From the NCBI GenBank assembly GCA_965119715.1, contig OZ221969.1, forward strand, positions 1,364,001 to 1,428,000: a stretch of DNA of 64,000 nucleotides. Reading direction: 5' to 3'. Made by a program: the position numbers and the translations under genes. Numbering within the stretch: position 1 is the first letter of the stretch; each line of letters begins with the position of its first letter. This document shows positions 17,865 to 26,182 of the stretch, one piece after another. This DNA comes from JASBYZ01 sp029983705. Lineage in GTDB: Bacteria > Actinomycetota > Coriobacteriia > Coriobacteriales > JAEZZM01. The notes below the pieces were generated by a model, which saw nothing but the letters and a program-made list of their open reading frames with translations, was not told the DNA's origin and ran no database searches.

Positions 17865-19391
17865 CTAACCAATCGCTCCTTTCAATTCAAGAGTAATTAG
17901 ATTGTTCATCTCAACGGCGTACTCCATAGGGAGCTCTTTTGCAATAGGCTCTGCAAAGCCGCGAACAATCATCGCTTTTGCCTCTTCTTCTGGAATACCG
18001 CGACTCATCAAGTAAAAGATTGCAGTCTCGTCAATACGACCAATCTTTGCCTCATGTCCTAAGTCAACATCATCGTTTTGAATGCGAATGGTTGGAATAG
18101 TATCTGATCTCGACTCATTATCAAGCATCAAGGATTCACAAGATACGGTAGATTTAGAGCCATGTGCATTAACTCCAACATCAACAAGACCACGATAAAT
18201 TGCAATTCCATTTGATTTAGAAATTGACTTAGAGTTGATTGATGAGTAGGTATTAGGAGCATAATGCATTACCTGAGCACCAGTATCCAAGTATTGGTCC
18301 TGACCTGCAAAGGTGATACCAGTAAATTCTGAGCTTGCACCCTCACCTCTTAAAATAGAAGAAGGATAGAGCATAGATACTGCTGAACCAAATGAGCCTG
18401 AAACCCATTCAATCTTTCCGTCCTCATCAACCATGGCACGCTTGGTGTTGAGGTTATACATGTTTCTCGACCAGTTTTCGATGGTTGAGTAACGCAGGTG
18501 TGCGTTTTTAGAAACAAAAAGCTCTACTGCACCAGCATGTAGATTGAGCGTGTTGTATTTTGGTGCCGAGCAGCCCTCAATAAAGTGGGCATCTGCGCCC
18601 TCTTCAAGAATAATTAAGGTGTGCTCAAACTGGCCTGCTCCTGGTGCGTTAAGTCTAAAGTAAGATTGAAGTGGGATGTCTACGTAGACATCTTTAGGAA
18701 CGTATACAAAAGATCCACCAGACCAAACTGCATAGTGAAGTGCTGCATACCTGTGCATAGCAGGATTAATGCACTTACCATAATACTTTTGTACGATCTC
18801 TGGATACTCTCGTACTGCAGTATCAAAGTCGGTATATACCACACCCATATCTTTAAAGCGCTGCTTTAAGTTGTGATATACCACCTCTGAGTCATACTGG
18901 GCACCAACACCACTTAACATCTCTAACTCAGCCTCAGGAATACCTAGCTGGTTAAAGGTGTCACGAATGTTATCAGGAACGCTATTCCAGTCAGACTCAA
19001 GTTGAGCTTTAGGTCTAATGTAGGTAGAAATTTGGTTCATATCTACCGCAGACAAATCAGGTCCCCAGGTAGGATTAGGAGTCTTATTAAAAATCTCTAA
19101 CGCTTCAAGGCGCTTATTGAGCATCCACTCAGGCTCGCCTTTACTCTCAGAGATTTCTCTTACTATCTCTTCACTTAAACCGTTTTCAAGTTTAAGGCTG
19201 TATTCAAATTTATTTTTGTTGTCATACACACCACGGCGCATCTCAACAACTTCAGTACGCTCTGCTTTTCTTTTTTCTCTTAAGCGAGCGCGCTCAGCAC
19301 GAAAGGCCTTACGAGCAGCCTTTCTTTGCTCAAGCTTAGCCTGGAGTTCTTCAGTGCTTAAGGTGGTGGCAGTATTATTTCTACTTATCAC
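17865..19391 (-). CDS. sufB: Fe–S assembly scaffold subunit SufB with basic N-terminal extension
   Basis: 508 residues from a GTG at 19391. An AGGAGG inside the end of sufC lies six bases before it, so sufC and sufB are coupled; an ATG at 19475 would overlap sufC by 83 bases and lacks this signal. The family core starts at the GLSEEIVREIS segment and contains YESE-type (YDSEVVYHNLK), SGGSFVYVPKDV and MSRGIPEEEAKAMIVRGF. About 45 extra N-terminal residues rich in Arg, Lys and Glu are not present in B. subtilis SufB (465 residues). Confidence 0.95.
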   Translation of the reverse strand: MISRNNTATTLSTEELQAKLEQRKAARKAFRAERARLREKRKAERTEVVEMRRGVYDNKNKFEYSLKLENGLSEEIVREISESKGEPEWMLNKRLEALEIFNKTPNPTWGPDLSAVDMNQISTYIRPKAQLESDWNSVPDNIRDTFNQLGIPEAELEMLSGVGAQYDSEVVYHNLKQRFKDMGVVYTDFDTAVREYPEIVQKYYGKCINPAMHRYAALHYAVWSGGSFVYVPKDVYVDIPLQSYFRLNAPGAGQFEHTLIILEEGADAHFIEGCSAPKYNTLNLHAGAVELFVSKNAHLRYSTIENWSRNMYNLNTKRAMVDEDGKIEWVSGSFGSAVSMLYPSSILRGEGASSEFTGITFAGQDQYLDTGAQVMHYAPNTYSSINSKSISKSNGIAIYRGLVDVGVNAHGSKSTVSCESLMLDNESRSDTIPTIRIQNDDVDLGHEAKIGRIDETAIFYLMSRGIPEEEAKAMIVRGFAEPIAKELPMEYAVEMNNLITLELKGAIG

Positions 19392-19392
19392 C

Positions 19393-20166
19393 TTATTCCT
19401 CCTCAGCAACTGGTTCTTTAAGTCCAAGCTCTTGTCTAATCCACTCAAATCCATCCTTTTGGATTCTCTGGCCAAGACTTGCGTCTCCCTCTTTTACAAT
19501 CTTTCCGTCAATAATTACGTGTACAAAATCAGGGGTAATTGAAGAGAGGATCTCTGAGTGGTGAGTAATAATTAAGCAAGATTTTTGCTCAGTTAAAAAC
19601 TTTGAAACGCCCTCTGACACAATGCGAACCGCATCAACGTCAAGACCAGAGTCAGCCTCATCAAGCATGACAAAGTCTGGATCTAAAACCTTCATCTGAA
19701 GGATTTCAGTCTTCTTTTTTTCTCCTCCAGAAAAACCTACATTTAAATATCTATCAAGATATGATTCATCAAGCTTAAGTTCTTCTAGGATTGGTTTTAA
19801 GGATTTTCTAAATTTGAGAACAGAAAGCTTTTCATCGCTCACCTGAGCTTTGGTTGAGCGCAAAAACTCCTCTACTGTAATACCTGGTACTTCAATTGGG
19901 GTTTGAAAGGATAAGAAAATACCTTTGCGAGCTCTCTCATCAGCGCTTAACTCAGAGATATCCTCACCCTTATACTCTATGCTTCCCCCTTTAACCTCGT
20001 ACTTTGGATGAGCCATAATAGCGTTTGCGAGTGTAGACTTACCTGCACCATTAGGACCCATAACCACATGTACTTCACCAGGTTTTATGCAAAGATTTAC
20101 ACCTTTGAGAATCTGTTTATCACCGACAGACACATTTAAATCTTTTACTTGTAATAGACAAGTCAT
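19393..20166 (-). CDS. sufC: SUF system ATPase SufC
   Basis: 257-residue ABC-type ATPase: Walker A GPNGAGKSTL, signature VGFSGGEKKKTEIL, Walker B FVMLDEADSGLD. It drives conformational change of the SufBD scaffold. First gene of the sufCBDSU–nfu operon, downstream of a promoter embedded in an inverted repeat, with a leader of about 115 nt. Confidence 0.97.
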   Translation of the reverse strand: MTCLLQVKDLNVSVGDKQILKGVNLCIKPGEVHVVMGPNGAGKSTLANAIMAHPKYEVKGGSIEYKGEDISELSADERARKGIFLSFQTPIEVPGITVEEFLRSTKAQVSDEKLSVLKFRKSLKPILEELKLDESYLDRYLNVGFSGGEKKKTEILQMKVLDPDFVMLDEADSGLDVDAVRIVSEGVSKFLTEQKSCLIITHHSEILSSITPDFVHVIIDGKIVKEGDASLGQRIQKDGFEWIRQELGLKEPVAEEE

Positions 20167-20280
20167 ACTTGCTCCCTCTTGTATGGTTGACTGTTAACGT
20201 GCAATATATAATTTTTTATGCTCCAAAAAGCATAAAAAGATAACTTATTTTAAATATCTTTTCTAGATACTACTACAAGT

Positions 20281-20323
20281 TAATAGGGATTATACCGAAA
20301 TCCCTATAAAGTATAGGGATTTC
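20281..20323 (-). promoter_or_regulatory. suf operon promoter with perfect 12-bp inverted repeat
   Basis: A consensus −10 (TATAAT, minus strand 20294–20289) abuts a perfect palindrome: GAAATCCCTATA (20297–20308) and TATAGGGATTTC (20312–20323), 3-nt centre. The palindrome covers the spacer and the poor −35 position (CCTATA). The octamer ATAGGGAT recurs at 20283–20290 and 20313–20320, 30 bp apart. It looks like an operator for an Fe–S- or metal-responsive regulator. A hairpin ending brnQ transcripts is possible, but no T-tract follows. Confidence 0.6.
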
Positions 20324-20370
20324 ATAACAAAAGCGTGATACAAGTATGCTTAAAATTGATTATCGATAGT

Positions 20371-21729
20371 TTATGCTTCTTGCTTTTTTCTCAGTCCAAT
20401 CAAGACGATAACAAGGCAAATGACAAATGGGATAAGCCAGGAAAGTCCAAGTTCAAAGAGGGGCAAGTAATCTGTTGCAAAACCAAGTATTGACTGGACA
20501 GACGGGGTGTTTTTAAGAAGATCTGGAGTTGCTGCCAAAAAGTCAAAGAAGGCAAGCACACACATTACAGCCATCATAATCTTAAAAGCAAGGGCTTTAA
20601 GAGGTATAAAGCGGTGCACGGTCCACATAATCATAAATGCAATAGTAAGCGGATATAAAAACATGAGCACCGGTGTTGAAATTGAAATGATGGTGTTAAG
20701 TCCAAAGTTAGCAATTCCAAAACTTACCAAGGTAAATATAATTGCCCAAAGTTTATAAGAGATGGCGCTAAACTGTTTTGCAAAGGTCTCTCCTATTGAG
20801 ATTACTAAGCCTATGGCAGTCTTAAGACAGGCAACTGTAATTGCAGCTGCAAGCAGTATCTGACCAAATCTTCCAAGCTGATAGTTTGCCGCCTGGGCAA
20901 CAACCGTTCCACCGTTTTCTTGAAGGGGCATGATGCCAAGTGAAGTAGCTCCTAAATACGTGAGTGCTGTATAGAGCACTGCCATAATTACCAGGGTAAC
21001 AAGGCCAGACTTAAAGGTTTCTTTAGCAATAGCCTTCTCATGAGAGACCCCAAGGTTTCTAATGCTTTGAACAATAATGATGCCAAAGGCTAGAGATGCA
21101 AGTGCATCCATGGTTGCATAGCCATCGAGTACACCACTTACCAGTGCTGCACCCTGATATTTGCTTGCGGCTTCAAACTGAGTAGGATCTCCCATAGGGT
21201 TAATTACGCAAGCTATCAGAAGAATAGATATTAAAAGCAAAAAGAGTGGGGCAAGAAATCTACCTACGATATCAAGTATTTTTTGAGGTTTGAGTGCAAA
21301 GATGAGCACAAGACCAAAAAATACTATCGAATAAATGAGTAAGAACAGCTGAGGATTAGCGCCAACATAGGGGCTAAATCCAACCTCAAAGGCAACGGTT
21401 GCCGTACGAGGAATCGCAAAGAGTGGACCAATGGTCAAATAAAGGGCAATTGCAAAAAAGAGGCCAAAACCTTTGCCCGTTACTTGAGCATACTCAATAA
21501 GAGTTTCTTTTTTAGAAAGCGAAAAAGAAACAACTCCCAAAAGTGGAAGTCCAATGGCGGTTATCAAAAAGCCAATACTTGACAATCCCCAGTTTCCTGT
21601 GGATAGCTGGCCCATAAATACCGGAAATATAATATTTCCTGCGCCAAAAAATAATCCAAACAGCAAAAGCCCGATAGAAATATTCTCTCTCAGGCTCAAA
21701 GACAGTTTAGTGCCTTGATTTGTTTCCAT
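20371..21729 (-). CDS. brnQ: BrnQ-type branched-chain amino acid carrier
   Basis: 452 residues and about twelve membrane helices. The family start motif GLLLFGLFFGAGNIIFPVF is present near residue 20, and LAFGIIIVQSIRNLG lies mid-protein. It is a cation-coupled importer of Leu, Ile and Val. It is preceded on its strand by the MFS transporter gene, with a long hairpin between them. Confidence 0.94.
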   Translation of the reverse strand: METNQGTKLSLSLRENISIGLLLFGLFFGAGNIIFPVFMGQLSTGNWGLSSIGFLITAIGLPLLGVVSFSLSKKETLIEYAQVTGKGFGLFFAIALYLTIGPLFAIPRTATVAFEVGFSPYVGANPQLFLLIYSIVFFGLVLIFALKPQKILDIVGRFLAPLFLLLISILLIACVINPMGDPTQFEAASKYQGAALVSGVLDGYATMDALASLAFGIIIVQSIRNLGVSHEKAIAKETFKSGLVTLVIMAVLYTALTYLGATSLGIMPLQENGGTVVAQAANYQLGRFGQILLAAAITVACLKTAIGLVISIGETFAKQFSAISYKLWAIIFTLVSFGIANFGLNTIISISTPVLMFLYPLTIAFMIMWTVHRFIPLKALAFKIMMAVMCVLAFFDFLAATPDLLKNTPSVQSILGFATDYLPLFELGLSWLIPFVICLVIVLIGLRKKQEA

Positions 21730-21793
21730 GTGTCAGTATCCTTTTATAATTTAAATAATATTATAGAGAATCGTATATCAACTATGTAAGATG

Positions 21794-21838
21794 CTTCAAG
21801 ATAGAGCTCTCCTAATGGAAGGAGGCTCTATCTTGAAG
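21794..21838 (-). terminator. Long hairpin between MFS gene and brnQ (T-tract absent)
   Basis: A 14-bp perfect outer stem (21794–21807 with 21825–21838) plus a 5-bp inner stem across one bulged base. No T-run follows, so termination would be of the U-less type, or the element protects the mRNA end. Confidence 0.55.
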
Positions 21839-21846
21839 GCAAAACA

Positions 21847-23166
21847 CTATACGTGTGAGAGGTCCTTATCGTGATTTTCATGAGATAAGATCACGGCAGC
21901 TAAGGCGATAATTGATATCACTACCATATATCCTGCTGGTGCAAGATTGTTTCCCGTAAGCTGGATAAGTCCAATTGCAATAAATGAAGCTGAACCACCA
22001 AAGAGTGCGTTAGCTAAATTAAAGCTCATAGCAAAACCTGAATAGCGCACTTCTGTTGGGAAGGTTTCTGTAAGATAGCTTGAAAGTGTGCCGTCGTTTA
22101 AGGTAAGCAGCAAACACATAACAAGCTCTACAAATAAAATTACTACAAAGCTTTGGGTGTTAAGGAGCAAGAAGGCTGGAATAGTAAATACTATAAAGCC
22201 TAAGCATGCTGCAATTAACATCTTCTTTCTTCCAAAGGTATCTGAGATATGTCCAGAGAAGAAGATAAAAGCAATATAGGTTACCAAACAAATGGTAGTA
22301 ACAAAGAGTGCCTTAGTGGAGTCGTAGTTAACCGTATCAATAAGGTAGTTAGGTAGATAGGTTAATACCGTATAAAAACCTACTGCATTTAACATACATG
22401 CACCAAAGCTTATCATTAGAATCTTTCTATACTTTTTAGTAAAGAGAAGTTTGATTGGGTGCTTTGGTTGATGGGTGTTAGAGTCTTTTTGCTCTTCAAC
22501 CATCTCATTGTAAATAGGCGAATCATCCAAATGTTCACGGATGTAGTGGACAACTAGTCCAAGTGGCCCTGCTAATAAAAATGGAATTCTCCAGCCCCAG
22601 TCAACAACAAAGGCAGAGTCGTGTCCAAATACTGCATACATAACGGTAGCAAATAAGGATCCAACTAAAAGACCGGTTGCCGTTGATGCGGGAACAATAG
22701 AACAATACAGTCCTCTTTTTTTAGGGGGCGCATACTCTGCAATATAAATTGCAGCTCCTGCATACTCTCCTGAGGCAGAAAAACTCTGTGCCATTCTTAA
22801 GAGTAAAAGTAGAATTGGTGCCATAATGCCTATGCTTGCATAGCCTGGCAAAAGTCCAATTAAAAAGGTTGACCCGCTCATAATTAAGATAGAGATCATC
22901 AAGGCCCATTTGCGTCCTTTCCTATCCCCTAAGTCTCCCCAAAAAACCGCTCCTATTGGACGCATTATAAATGAAAGAGCAAACACTCCAAAGGTTTCAA
23001 GCAATGCAATAGAAGGATTGTTTGTTGGCATAAACACAAGTGCGATAACTGTTGCAAAGTAAGAATAGCTTGCATAATCAAACCACTCAATGAAGTTTCC
23101 TAGGAAGGAGGAAAAAGCAACTCTGCGCAGATCCTTTGCGTCTACTGTTTTTTCAGCTTGGCTCAT
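21847..23166 (-). CDS. MFS transporter, metabolite:H+ symporter (ProP/ShiA-like)
   Basis: About 440 residues and twelve helices. SSFLGNFIEWFDYASYSY near the N-terminus and GDRKGRKWALMISI in the first cytoplasmic loop are typical of the MHS subfamily (proline/betaine, citrate, alpha-ketoglutarate, shikimate symporters). The substrate is not determinable. The ATG at 23166 has GGTGAAG six bases before it; GTG 23178 is an alternative that adds four residues. Confidence 0.88.
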   Translation of the reverse strand: MSQAEKTVDAKDLRRVAFSSFLGNFIEWFDYASYSYFATVIALVFMPTNNPSIALLETFGVFALSFIMRPIGAVFWGDLGDRKGRKWALMISILIMSGSTFLIGLLPGYASIGIMAPILLLLLRMAQSFSASGEYAGAAIYIAEYAPPKKRGLYCSIVPASTATGLLVGSLFATVMYAVFGHDSAFVVDWGWRIPFLLAGPLGLVVHYIREHLDDSPIYNEMVEEQKDSNTHQPKHPIKLLFTKKYRKILMISFGACMLNAVGFYTVLTYLPNYLIDTVNYDSTKALFVTTICLVTYIAFIFFSGHISDTFGRKKMLIAACLGFIVFTIPAFLLLNTQSFVVILFVELVMCLLLTLNDGTLSSYLTETFPTEVRYSGFAMSFNLANALFGGSASFIAIGLIQLTGNNLAPAGYMVVISIIALAAVILSHENHDKDLSHV

Positions 23167-23276
23167 TAGATACTTCACCGACCTAAATATTTTTATACTC
23201 TATCTATAATTAATGATAAATTTTATCTGAAAATCTACCACTAATTGAATAAATCTGTAAAAGGAGCATTTTTGTT

Positions 23277-23310
23277 GATAAATCGCTTGTTTTTATGCAA
23301 GCGATTTATC
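23277..23310 (-). terminator. Hairpin after the DMT transporter gene (T-tract absent)
   Basis: A perfect 13-bp stem, GATAAATCGCTTG (23277–23289) with its complement (23298–23310), 8-nt loop, lying just after the transporter stop codon. On the minus strand A residues, not Ts, follow it. Confidence 0.5.
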
Positions 23311-23315
23311 TGAAG

Positions 23316-24389
23316 CTACTTAAGCATCCTTCTTCTGTCGGCAAACATACCCTTGAGAGCAGGCACTGCTCCTCCACCGACAATCAAGATTCCTCCAATA
23401 ATGGTGTTGATTGTGAGAGGCTCATGGAATATTACCATTCCAATAATGAGAGCTACAGGAACCTCCCAGTAAGCTATAGTTCCATAGTCAGGAGCTGGAA
23501 GATTTCTGCCTGCTAAGAGTAAAAATCCTAGTGCAATAGGTCCGCAGACAATCCAGAGGAGTATTGCACCAATCCAGTTAAAGGTAGTAAATTCAATATT
23601 TAACTGCCAGTTTGATAAAGCTGGATCCATAACACCAATAGCGTTTAATACGATGACAAAAAATGCCGCACCAATACTTGCAAAAATGAAGTTCCATACT
23701 CCACGTGCAGTAGTATCAGCATCTTTGCGATAGCCATTAAAGAACATGGATGCACCATATAAGAAACCAGATGCAAGACCAAAGGCGTCTCCAATAGCCT
23801 TCATAGGAAATTCTGGGGTTGAAGCCTCAAGACTAAAGTCAATACCAAACTGACCTTGAGCATTAAAGCCTACTAAGTTATTGGCAAATAACATACCAAT
23901 AAATACTGCGAGCAAGCACACCCATTGAAGTGGTGAGATAGGTTCTTTTCTAAAGATTCTTGCAAGCAGTACGCAAATTACCGGGCCAATATAAATAAAG
24001 AGCACAGCATTTGCAATGGAGGTAAGTAAGGTGGATGTAACATAGCATGCAAGAGACATACCAATCATCAGTCCACCAAGTGCAATAGCTGGGGTAAGTT
24101 TGAGCTTCTTAAAGACATCTACTTTTTTAGTAATAAAAAGTAGTGCAACAAAGAACACGACACCCATAAGCATACGGGCTAAGGCCATAAATGCACCTAC
24201 ACTGTCACCTGCGTTAAGACCAAGACTTGCATCGAACATATCTGTTCGAGTAGCCCACCTACTGAATAATCCTACAAGGCCCATACCAGTAGCAGATATT
24301 AACATGGCGATTACGCCAATTTTACGATTCATAGTATAATCTGTTGATTTTTCAGAGGAGCCTTGAGTTACTTTGTTTGTTTCAGACAT
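23316..24389 (-). CDS. EamA/DMT-family transporter
   Basis: About 357 residues, ten helices arranged as two EamA repeats (first ~30–165, second ~205–350, ending IIGMVIFHEPLTINTIIGGI). DMT proteins usually export amino acids or metabolites. I chose ATG 24389 (TGGAG seven bases upstream) over the TTG at 24410. It is the nearest transporter to the amidinotransferase gene on the same strand, so its cargo could be that enzyme's product (inference only). Confidence 0.87.
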   Translation of the reverse strand: MSETNKVTQGSSEKSTDYTMNRKIGVIAMLISATGMGLVGLFSRWATRTDMFDASLGLNAGDSVGAFMALARMLMGVVFFVALLFITKKVDVFKKLKLTPAIALGGLMIGMSLACYVTSTLLTSIANAVLFIYIGPVICVLLARIFRKEPISPLQWVCLLAVFIGMLFANNLVGFNAQGQFGIDFSLEASTPEFPMKAIGDAFGLASGFLYGASMFFNGYRKDADTTARGVWNFIFASIGAAFFVIVLNAIGVMDPALSNWQLNIEFTTFNWIGAILLWIVCGPIALGFLLLAGRNLPAPDYGTIAYWEVPVALIIGMVIFHEPLTINTIIGGILIVGGGAVPALKGMFADRRRMLK

Positions 24390-24516
24390 ATTTACTCCAG
24401 TGATTCGCAAAATTGAATAATCTCTTGAATTAAATAAGCAAGTTCAGTAATAATCTGAAGTGAGCCCTTTATACGCAAAGACGTGCGCATCATACGGATT
24501 ACTCAATTTGTATGGC

Positions 24517-24544
24517 CTGGACTTTTACCCTCATAAAAGTCCAG
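24517..24544 (-). terminator. Second of two hairpins after the amidinotransferase gene
   Basis: CTGGACTTTTA (24517–24527) pairs perfectly over 11 bp with 24534–24544. No T-tract follows on the minus strand. Confidence 0.45.
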
Positions 24545-24554
24545 ATAGTATAAA

Positions 24555-24586
24555 GGGCTTAAGTTCTTATTTGAGAACTTAAGCCC
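24555..24586 (-). terminator. Terminator-like hairpin after the amidinotransferase gene
   Basis: A perfect 13-bp stem (GGGCTTAAGTTCT, 24555–24567, with 24574–24586), 6-nt loop, followed on the minus strand by TTTATACTAT, a weak T-tract. Confidence 0.65.
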
Positions 24587-24638
24587 CTAGTGTTCATAAT
24601 AGTTTACTAACTATTGGACCAATCTCTATGAAGAGAAA

Positions 24639-25787
24639 TTAGTCATTCCACATCTCAGGATGAATGAGAGTTGAATCTTTTACACGGTTAGGGAAGTAGT
24701 CCTCGCAGCCGCCCTCACGATAAACGTCAGCGGTTGAGCAGTGTAGACCTCCACCAAATGCGTATGCATCGCGGATATCAACAGGGATTACGTTCATGCC
24801 TAACTTGTCCATTTGCTCCTGTTGGTGAACCTCAGAACCCTCAACAATAACAGTCTTAGGATCAAGAACTAAGCAGTTCATTGATAGCCATACTGAGCTG
24901 TAGCAAAGGGCTGGTGGCTCATCGTGTGCAGGTTGAGCTGCATCTACGATTTCCCAATCATTTGCGTCGAAGATAGCACGTTGCTCTTCTGGAAGTGGAC
25001 GCTGTGGGTTGTTGATGATTAAACCTGGACGAAGTGGTACGAAGGTTGCATCAATGTGGATTGGGTATGGGTCACCTGGGAAGTTTACTGCATGTACACG
25101 AAGCTCTGGATAGTAACGTTGGAACCATTCCATAGCAGTGCGGTTGGTGGTTAGACCGTGTTGGATAAAGAGATCTTTACCCATGCGCATGACGTCTGCT
25201 GCGTCCCACATTGGCTCTACTTCTGTGGTAACGAAGTCTTTGTTAGCGGTGCGCTCTAGGCGCTCTTCGAGAGAAATTTTCTCGTCATAGTAGTTGTGCT
25301 TGTATGATTTATCAGTTAAGCGAGGACGAGGTGCTTGAGTCCACTTGAACTCTGGATCCTCATCAAAGTACTTCTTCATGAGTGGCCAGTAAGCTAAGTA
25401 CTCAAAGTAGCGGCAACGGAATGAGTTTGCTGATGCCATGATCTCATTACCGATGGTAAGGAGGATATCACGTGGAGGCATGCAGGTCATCATTGAGTCG
25501 TTTCTAAAATCTGGAGTACCAATTGCTTGGTTCCATTGGAGAGGAGTTGGGCGGTCAACAACTACGCCGCGATCCTCAAGAACTTTAACGAGTCTATCTA
25601 AAGCCTCGTTACCTTTCTCTACGGTTGCTAGTGGACGAGGTCCCCACATACCGCGCATCTCAGAGTCTACAGGAACTTTCTCAGAAGTTGCTGGCTCCTC
25701 TGGAGGAATAACTGAGTGATCACAAACACCAACAATAACGTGCTTTAGTGGATCCCAATCGTTCCATGAGTTAACAATCTTTGCCAT
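24639..25787 (-). CDS. Amidinotransferase resembling arginine:glycine amidinotransferase (AGAT/GATM)
   Basis: 382 residues of the AGAT/StrB1 family (arginine deiminase fold). The catalytic triad of human AGAT (Asp254, His303, Cys407) is matched by Asp195 (EPMWDAADVMRMGKDLF), His244 (YPIHIDATFVPLRPG) and Cys350 (GGGLHCSTADV), and the flanking residues are close to the human ones. It should move an amidino group from arginine to an amine, giving ornithine and, if glycine is the acceptor, guanidinoacetate. It is close to the arginine deiminase genes and preceded by its own promoter and a Crp/Fnr-like box. Alternative acceptors, or net arginine hydrolysis, are possible. Confidence 0.87.
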   Translation of the reverse strand: MAKIVNSWNDWDPLKHVIVGVCDHSVIPPEEPATSEKVPVDSEMRGMWGPRPLATVEKGNEALDRLVKVLEDRGVVVDRPTPLQWNQAIGTPDFRNDSMMTCMPPRDILLTIGNEIMASANSFRCRYFEYLAYWPLMKKYFDEDPEFKWTQAPRPRLTDKSYKHNYYDEKISLEERLERTANKDFVTTEVEPMWDAADVMRMGKDLFIQHGLTTNRTAMEWFQRYYPELRVHAVNFPGDPYPIHIDATFVPLRPGLIINNPQRPLPEEQRAIFDANDWEIVDAAQPAHDEPPALCYSSVWLSMNCLVLDPKTVIVEGSEVHQQEQMDKLGMNVIPVDIRDAYAFGGGLHCSTADVYREGGCEDYFPNRVKDSTLIHPEMWND

Positions 25788-25869
25788 AGCTACGTCCCTT
25801 CATGGAGGTATCACCCTCCGTCGAACTGATAGTTACTATTTGATAACTAGCGTTAGCAAATATGAACTT

Positions 25870-25887
25870 AAGTGATTTACATCACTT
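25870..25887. promoter_or_regulatory. Crp/Fnr-family operator-like palindrome
   Basis: AAGTGAT-TTAC-ATCACTT, perfect 7-bp arms, equivalent to GTGA-N6-TCAC. Members of the Crp/Fnr family, including ArcR of staphylococci that controls arginine deiminase genes, recognise TGTGA-N6-TCACA. It lies just downstream of the predicted −10, suggesting repression. Confidence 0.6.
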
Positions 25888-25904
25888 CGTTCTGTCTTAA
25901 CTAC

Positions 25905-25932
25905 ATAATACTACTTATGGAAATCTTTTCAA
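25905..25932 (-). promoter_or_regulatory. Probable amidinotransferase promoter
   Basis: On the minus strand, TTGAAA (25932–25927) and TATTAT (25910–25905) are 16 bp apart, about 118 bp upstream of the ATG. Confidence 0.5.
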
Positions 25933-26182
25933 TGATTTTTGGGAACTTTATTGTATATTTTTAAAAATATTTTTTAGGGCTTGAAATTTGGAAAGTAATA
26001 TTATTTCCCGTTTTACTGGGCTTTTTCTAACGATTTTTATTTTTTTATAATTTTCTAAAATTTATAATATGCAGAATTATCCTTTTATTCCAGGATTTTA
26101 TTGCATAATTATTGCGTATTAATCATCTTTAGTAAAAACCGCAGGTAAATATGGGTGATGTTTTGTTTAAGCTCTGCAGCGC

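Larger units (their letters stand above)
25788..26182. other. Intergenic region upstream of the amidinotransferase gene
   Basis: This 395-bp, very AT-rich gap holds the amidinotransferase promoter and the Crp/Fnr-like box. Further upstream is an A/T-palindromic stretch (25955–25975) ending in TATACAATAAA on the minus strand, a sequence also found upstream of arcA. No ORF with coding character was seen. Confidence 0.55.

Noticed and set aside
19392..19475. Longer SufB starting at ATG 19475
   Set aside because: Would overlap sufC by 83 bases; the GTG at 19391 has an AGGAGG at ideal distance directly after the sufC stop region.
23277..24586. Mobile element ends or MITE-like repeats suggested by several hairpins
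   Set aside because: The hairpins differ in sequence, lack target duplications and lie just after gene ends, so they are transcription-end structures.
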